Source of the DNA: CAKSHC01 sp045631845
GTDB taxonomy: Bacteria; Bacillota; Clostridia; Oscillospirales; UMGS1783
Direction of reading: 5' to 3'
Length of the DNA: 22,563 bases
Assembly (NCBI GenBank): GCA_045631845.1
Contig: JAZQVM010000028.1
Coordinates: forward strand, 1-22,563
Shown: piece by piece, positions 19,921-22,563 of the stretch
Numbering within the stretch: the first letter of the stretch is position 1
Layout: every line of letters begins with the position of its first letter
The notes under the pieces: model-generated
What the model saw: the letters and a program-made list of their open reading frames with translations, nothing else
What the model was told of the DNA's origin: nothing
Database searches by the model: none
Made by a program: the position numbers and the translations under genes

Positions 19921-21834
19921 ATGCAACTTTACGAGGCAGGACAATTTGATATTGCCGTCATCGGCGCCGGACACGCCGGCATCGAGGCGGGTGTGGCGGC
20001 GGCACGGTTGGGGAAGAAGACGATTGTCTTTACTATCAATCTGGACGCCGTAGGCAATATGCCTTGCAACCCGTCCATCGGCGGCACGGCAAAGGGACAT
20101 CTGGTGCGAGAGATTGATGCGCTGGGTGGCGTGATGGGCAAGGTGGCAGACGAGTGCTTTATCCAATCCCGTATGCTTAATCGGGGCAAGGGTCCTGCCG
20201 TCTATTCCTTGCGTGCGCAGATCGACCGCTCGGCCTATCGCCTACGTATGAAAGAGATGCTGGAAACCACACCCAATCTGACCTTGCGACAGGGCGAGGT
20301 GGTGGATATCGAGGTGCAGGACGGTAAGGTCTGTGCCGTGATCACCCGCACCGGCGGACGGTACGCTGTGAAAGCCGCCATACTTGCCACCGGCACCTTT
20401 CTGGATGCCCGTATCATTATCGGCGAAACGGTCATCGCTTCGGGCCCCGATGGAATGCAACCTGCTGTGGGATTGGAACAGAAACTCAAGGAACTCGGCG
20501 TTTCCATGCGCCGATTTAAGACGGGCACCCCCTCACGGGTGCACGCCGACAGTATTGACTATTCGCAACTGGAAGCCCAACCGGGTGATGAACCGCCCGA
20601 ATCCTTCTCCTTTGACAATGAGGATACCGATTTTGGTTGCAATAAGGTCTTGTGCCATCTGGCCTATACCAACGAAACGACCCATCAGGTCATTTTGGAT
20701 AATCTTCACCTGTCCCCGCTTTTCTCGGGCGTTATCGAAGGAGTAGGCCCTCGCTACTGCCCCAGTATTGAGGATAAGGTCAACCGTTTTCGGGACAAGT
20801 CTCGCCATCCCCTCTTTATCGAGCCGATGGGCGAGAATACCAAAGAGGTCTATCTGCAGGGTATGTCCTCCTCCCTCCCCGAATGGGTGCAGCTGAAATT
20901 CCTCCGCACCATTAAGGGCTTGGAACAGGTCGAGGTCATGCGCAGTGCCTATGCCATCGAGTACGATTGTGTTGATCCGCTAGAATTATTCTCCAGTTTG
21001 GAATTTAGAAAGATTGAGGGCTTGTATGGTGCCGGTCAGTTTAACGGCTCATCGGGTTATGAAGAAGCGGCGGCACAGGGCTTGATGGCCGGTATCAATG
21101 CCGTAAGGAAGATGGACGGGAAAGAGCCGATCGTGTTGGATCGTGGCAGTTCTTATATCGGAACGCTGATTGATGACCTGGTAACAAAGGGAACCAACGA
21201 GCCCTACCGTATGATGACCTCTCGCAGTGAGTACCGTTTGATTTTACGGCAGGACAATGCCGATGCCCGCCTCATGCCGCTGGGTCATGAGATTGGTCTG
21301 GTGGACGAAGATCGTTTTGCTGTTTTTGAACATAAACAATATTTGATGATGCAGGAAATTGAGCGGTTACGCCGTACCACGGCGGCGCCGAGTGAGGCGG
21401 GTAACGCCATGCTGGAGGCCAAGGGAAGCACTCCCTTACAAACCGGCATCAAGTTGGCCGAACTGCTCAAACGCCCGCAGGTGTGCTATGAAGACCTGGC
21501 GGTATTGGATGAAGATCGTCCGTCTTTGCCTCGCAGTATTATTGAGCGGGTGCAGACCGAACTTAAATATGAGGGATATATCAAACGGCAGTTAGCGCAG
21601 ATCAAAGAGTTTCGGCGCATGGAAGCCATGGTATTACCCAAAGATATGGATTATATGGCGTTGGAGGGCTTGCGCATGGAAGCCCGTCAAAAACTCAGCG
21701 CGGTGCGGCCGGACAACCTCGGTCAGGCTTCCCGCATCAGCGGCGTCAGCCCCGCCGATATTTCGGTGTTGATTATTGAGCTGTCGAGCCGCAAAAAGGA
21801 GAAAACGCATGACGATAACGCAACTGTGTGCTAA
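19921..21834 (+). CDS. mnmG: tRNA uridine 5-carboxymethylaminomethyl modification enzyme MnmG
   Basis: FAD-dependent partner of MnmE. Length 637. The Rossmann FAD site IGAGHAG is at 14-20, and MPCNPSIGGTAKGHLVREID (47-66) is the family signature with a conserved Cys. RGSSYIGTLIDDLVTKG and NEPYRMMTSRSEYRLILRQDNAD in the second half are the other hallmark stretches. The C-terminal helical domain binds MnmE and tRNA. The last 26 bases overlap the start of rsmG in a different frame. It lies 12 bases after mnmE, with AGGAAAG before the ATG. Confidence 0.97.
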   Translation: MQLYEAGQFDIAVIGAGHAGIEAGVAAARLGKKTIVFTINLDAVGNMPCNPSIGGTAKGHLVREIDALGGVMGKVADECFIQSRMLNRGKGPAVYSLRAQIDRSAYRLRMKEMLETTPNLTLRQGEVVDIEVQDGKVCAVITRTGGRYAVKAAILATGTFLDARIIIGETVIASGPDGMQPAVGLEQKLKELGVSMRRFKTGTPSRVHADSIDYSQLEAQPGDEPPESFSFDNEDTDFGCNKVLCHLAYTNETTHQVILDNLHLSPLFSGVIEGVGPRYCPSIEDKVNRFRDKSRHPLFIEPMGENTKEVYLQGMSSSLPEWVQLKFLRTIKGLEQVEVMRSAYAIEYDCVDPLELFSSLEFRKIEGLYGAGQFNGSSGYEEAAAQGLMAGINAVRKMDGKEPIVLDRGSSYIGTLIDDLVTKGTNEPYRMMTSRSEYRLILRQDNADARLMPLGHEIGLVDEDRFAVFEHKQYLMMQEIERLRRTTAAPSEAGNAMLEAKGSTPLQTGIKLAELLKRPQVCYEDLAVLDEDRPSLPRSIIERVQTELKYEGYIKRQLAQIKEFRRMEAMVLPKDMDYMALEGLRMEARQKLSAVRPDNLGQASRISGVSPADISVLIIELSSRKKEKTHDDNATVC

Positions 21835-22507
21835 GCAGGGATTGGAACTCGGGCAGGAGAAACAGAATCAATTTGATGGCTATACCGATTTTCTGCTAAG
21901 TGAAAACGAGAAATATAACCTAACCGCCGTTCGGGATCGGGAGGGTGTGATCGGTCGTCACCTGTTTGATTCGTTAGCTCCCATCTTCTTGGATGAATTC
22001 CCGCAAGAACCTAAATCCATCATTGATGTTGGCACGGGTGGCGGATTACCGGGCATCCCTTTAGCGATTGCCGCTCCGCAACATCGGTACACCTTATTGG
22101 ATAGCACCGAGAAAAAGTGCGCCTTCCTGCGAGCTTTCTTATCTCAGGTCAATCTGCCGGTGCAGGTAGAATGGGGACGTGCCGAGGAACTGGGACAAGG
22201 TGAATTCCGAGAGAACTTTGATGTAGCGGTCAGCCGAGCCGTGGCATCGTTACCCGCCTTATGCGAACTGGTCTTGCCGATGATTAAGGTCGGCGGTCGA
22301 TTCCTGGCCTACAAAGGCGAAAAGGGACGGGAAGAACTGGACGCCGCCCGTCATGGCATAGAAGTGCTGGGCGGTCGAGTGATTAAGGTGCTGGATGCGC
22401 CCACTTCCGATGGAAGTGCCGCCTGCCTTATTATAATAGAAAAAGAAAAACAAACCCCCAAACCATATCCCCGCAAATGGGGTCAAATCAAAAAGAAGCC
22501 ATTATGA
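21809..22507 (+). CDS. rsmG: 16S rRNA (guanine-N7) methyltransferase RsmG
   Basis: Methylates G527 (E. coli numbering) of 16S rRNA using S-adenosylmethionine. Length 232. The SAM-binding loop DVGTGGGLPGIPLAI is at 73-87, YNLTAVRD at 36-43 and FDVAVSRAVASL at 137-148, and PYPRKWGQIKKKPL is the family C-terminus (usually PRK-x-G-x-P-x-K-x-PL). ATG 21809 is chosen since AAAAAGGAG lies just before it; this gives a 26-base overlap with mnmG and so translational coupling. Its stop codon lies in the loop of the terminator hairpin, with the last four codons forming the left arm. A parS site begins 18 bases later. Confidence 0.97.
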   Translation: MTITQLCAKQGLELGQEKQNQFDGYTDFLLSENEKYNLTAVRDREGVIGRHLFDSLAPIFLDEFPQEPKSIIDVGTGGGLPGIPLAIAAPQHRYTLLDSTEKKCAFLRAFLSQVNLPVQVEWGRAEELGQGEFRENFDVAVSRAVASLPALCELVLPMIKVGGRFLAYKGEKGREELDAARHGIEVLGGRVIKVLDAPTSDGSAACLIIIEKEKQTPKPYPRKWGQIKKKPL

Positions 22508-22521
22508 TTGGCTTCTTTTTT
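22490..22521 (+). terminator. Intrinsic terminator overlapping the rsmG 3' end
   Basis: AAAAAGAAGCCA (22490-22501) pairs perfectly with TGGCTTCTTTTT (22509-22520) around a 7-base loop that contains the rsmG stop codon (22505-22507), followed by a T run. Confidence 0.88.
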
Positions 22522-22524
22522 AAT

Positions 22525-22540
22525 TGTTCCACGTGGAACA
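22525..22540. promoter_or_regulatory. parS site (ParB/Spo0J-binding palindrome)
   Basis: TGTTCCACGTGGAACA is a perfect 16-base palindrome. It matches the Bacillus parS consensus TGTTNCACGTGAAACA at every position but one. Near-origin location just after rsmG, where noc or parA-parB usually follow, supports it. The remaining 23 bases of the window show nothing more. Confidence 0.93.
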
Positions 22541-22563
22541 TTATTTGGCTTTGGGTATGGAGA

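Noticed and set aside
1..22563. CRISPR arrays, insertion sequences, transposase or phage genes
   Set aside because: No regularly spaced direct repeats and no transposase, integrase or phage structural reading frames were seen.

Overview
The window is the replication-origin region of a Bacillota chromosome, most likely an uncultured Clostridia-type anaerobe. The evidence is the dnaA-dnaN-recF-remB-gyrB-gyrA block, a RemB/DUF370 gene, strong AGGAGG-type ribosome sites, TTGNNN/TATAAT-like promoters, a SipW-type signal peptidase locus and a ParB parS site beside rsmG. I cannot place it more finely from the sequence alone.

Layout, left to right. (1) 1-737: back-to-back promoters, a tRNA-Ser(GCU) gene, and about 330 bases of GC-rich, heavily folded sequence built partly from tRNA 3'-end copies in both orientations, with two intrinsic terminators. 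(2) 738-2904, minus strand: a three-gene operon of an exported protein, a SipW-like signal peptidase and a second exported or membrane-anchored protein; the two cargo proteins share a [VA]YA-x-W-x-F signature. (3) 3126-6943, plus strand: a sugar-uptake and cleavage unit with a GPH-family symporter and a GH2 glycosidase. (4) 6946-8797, plus strand: a membrane-anchored XRE regulator followed by a NusG-domain-II protein and a Gx/ECF-S-like membrane protein, a pair of families linked to flavin-based extracellular electron transfer. (5) 8795-9352, minus strand: a RimJ/RimL-type acetyltransferase. (6) 9422-18157: dnaA, a DnaA-box-rich gap (the likely oriC), then dnaN-recF-remB-gyrB-gyrA in tight or overlapping order. 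(7) 18233-22540: a 65-residue orphan gene with its own promoter and terminator, then mnmE-mnmG-rsmG, a terminator and a perfect palindromic parS site.

The right half is housekeeping: initiation (DnaA), processivity (DnaN), gap repair (RecF), DNA topology (GyrAB), tRNA wobble modification (MnmE-MnmG), 16S rRNA methylation (RsmG) and chromosome segregation (parS). The order is unusual. In many Bacillota mnmE-mnmG-rsmG lies on the other side of dnaA and is divergent from it; here it follows gyrA on the same strand, and the S4-domain gene usually found between dnaN and recF is missing. Small samples of plus-strand base composition go from C-rich in the left genes to G-rich in the right genes, as expected if replication starts near 10.9-11.2 kb.

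The most original parts are the tRNA-derived palindromic region at 353-730 and the compact SipW cargo operon, whose first gene has a complete signal peptide and Shine-Dalgarno site but no canonical start codon where one should be.
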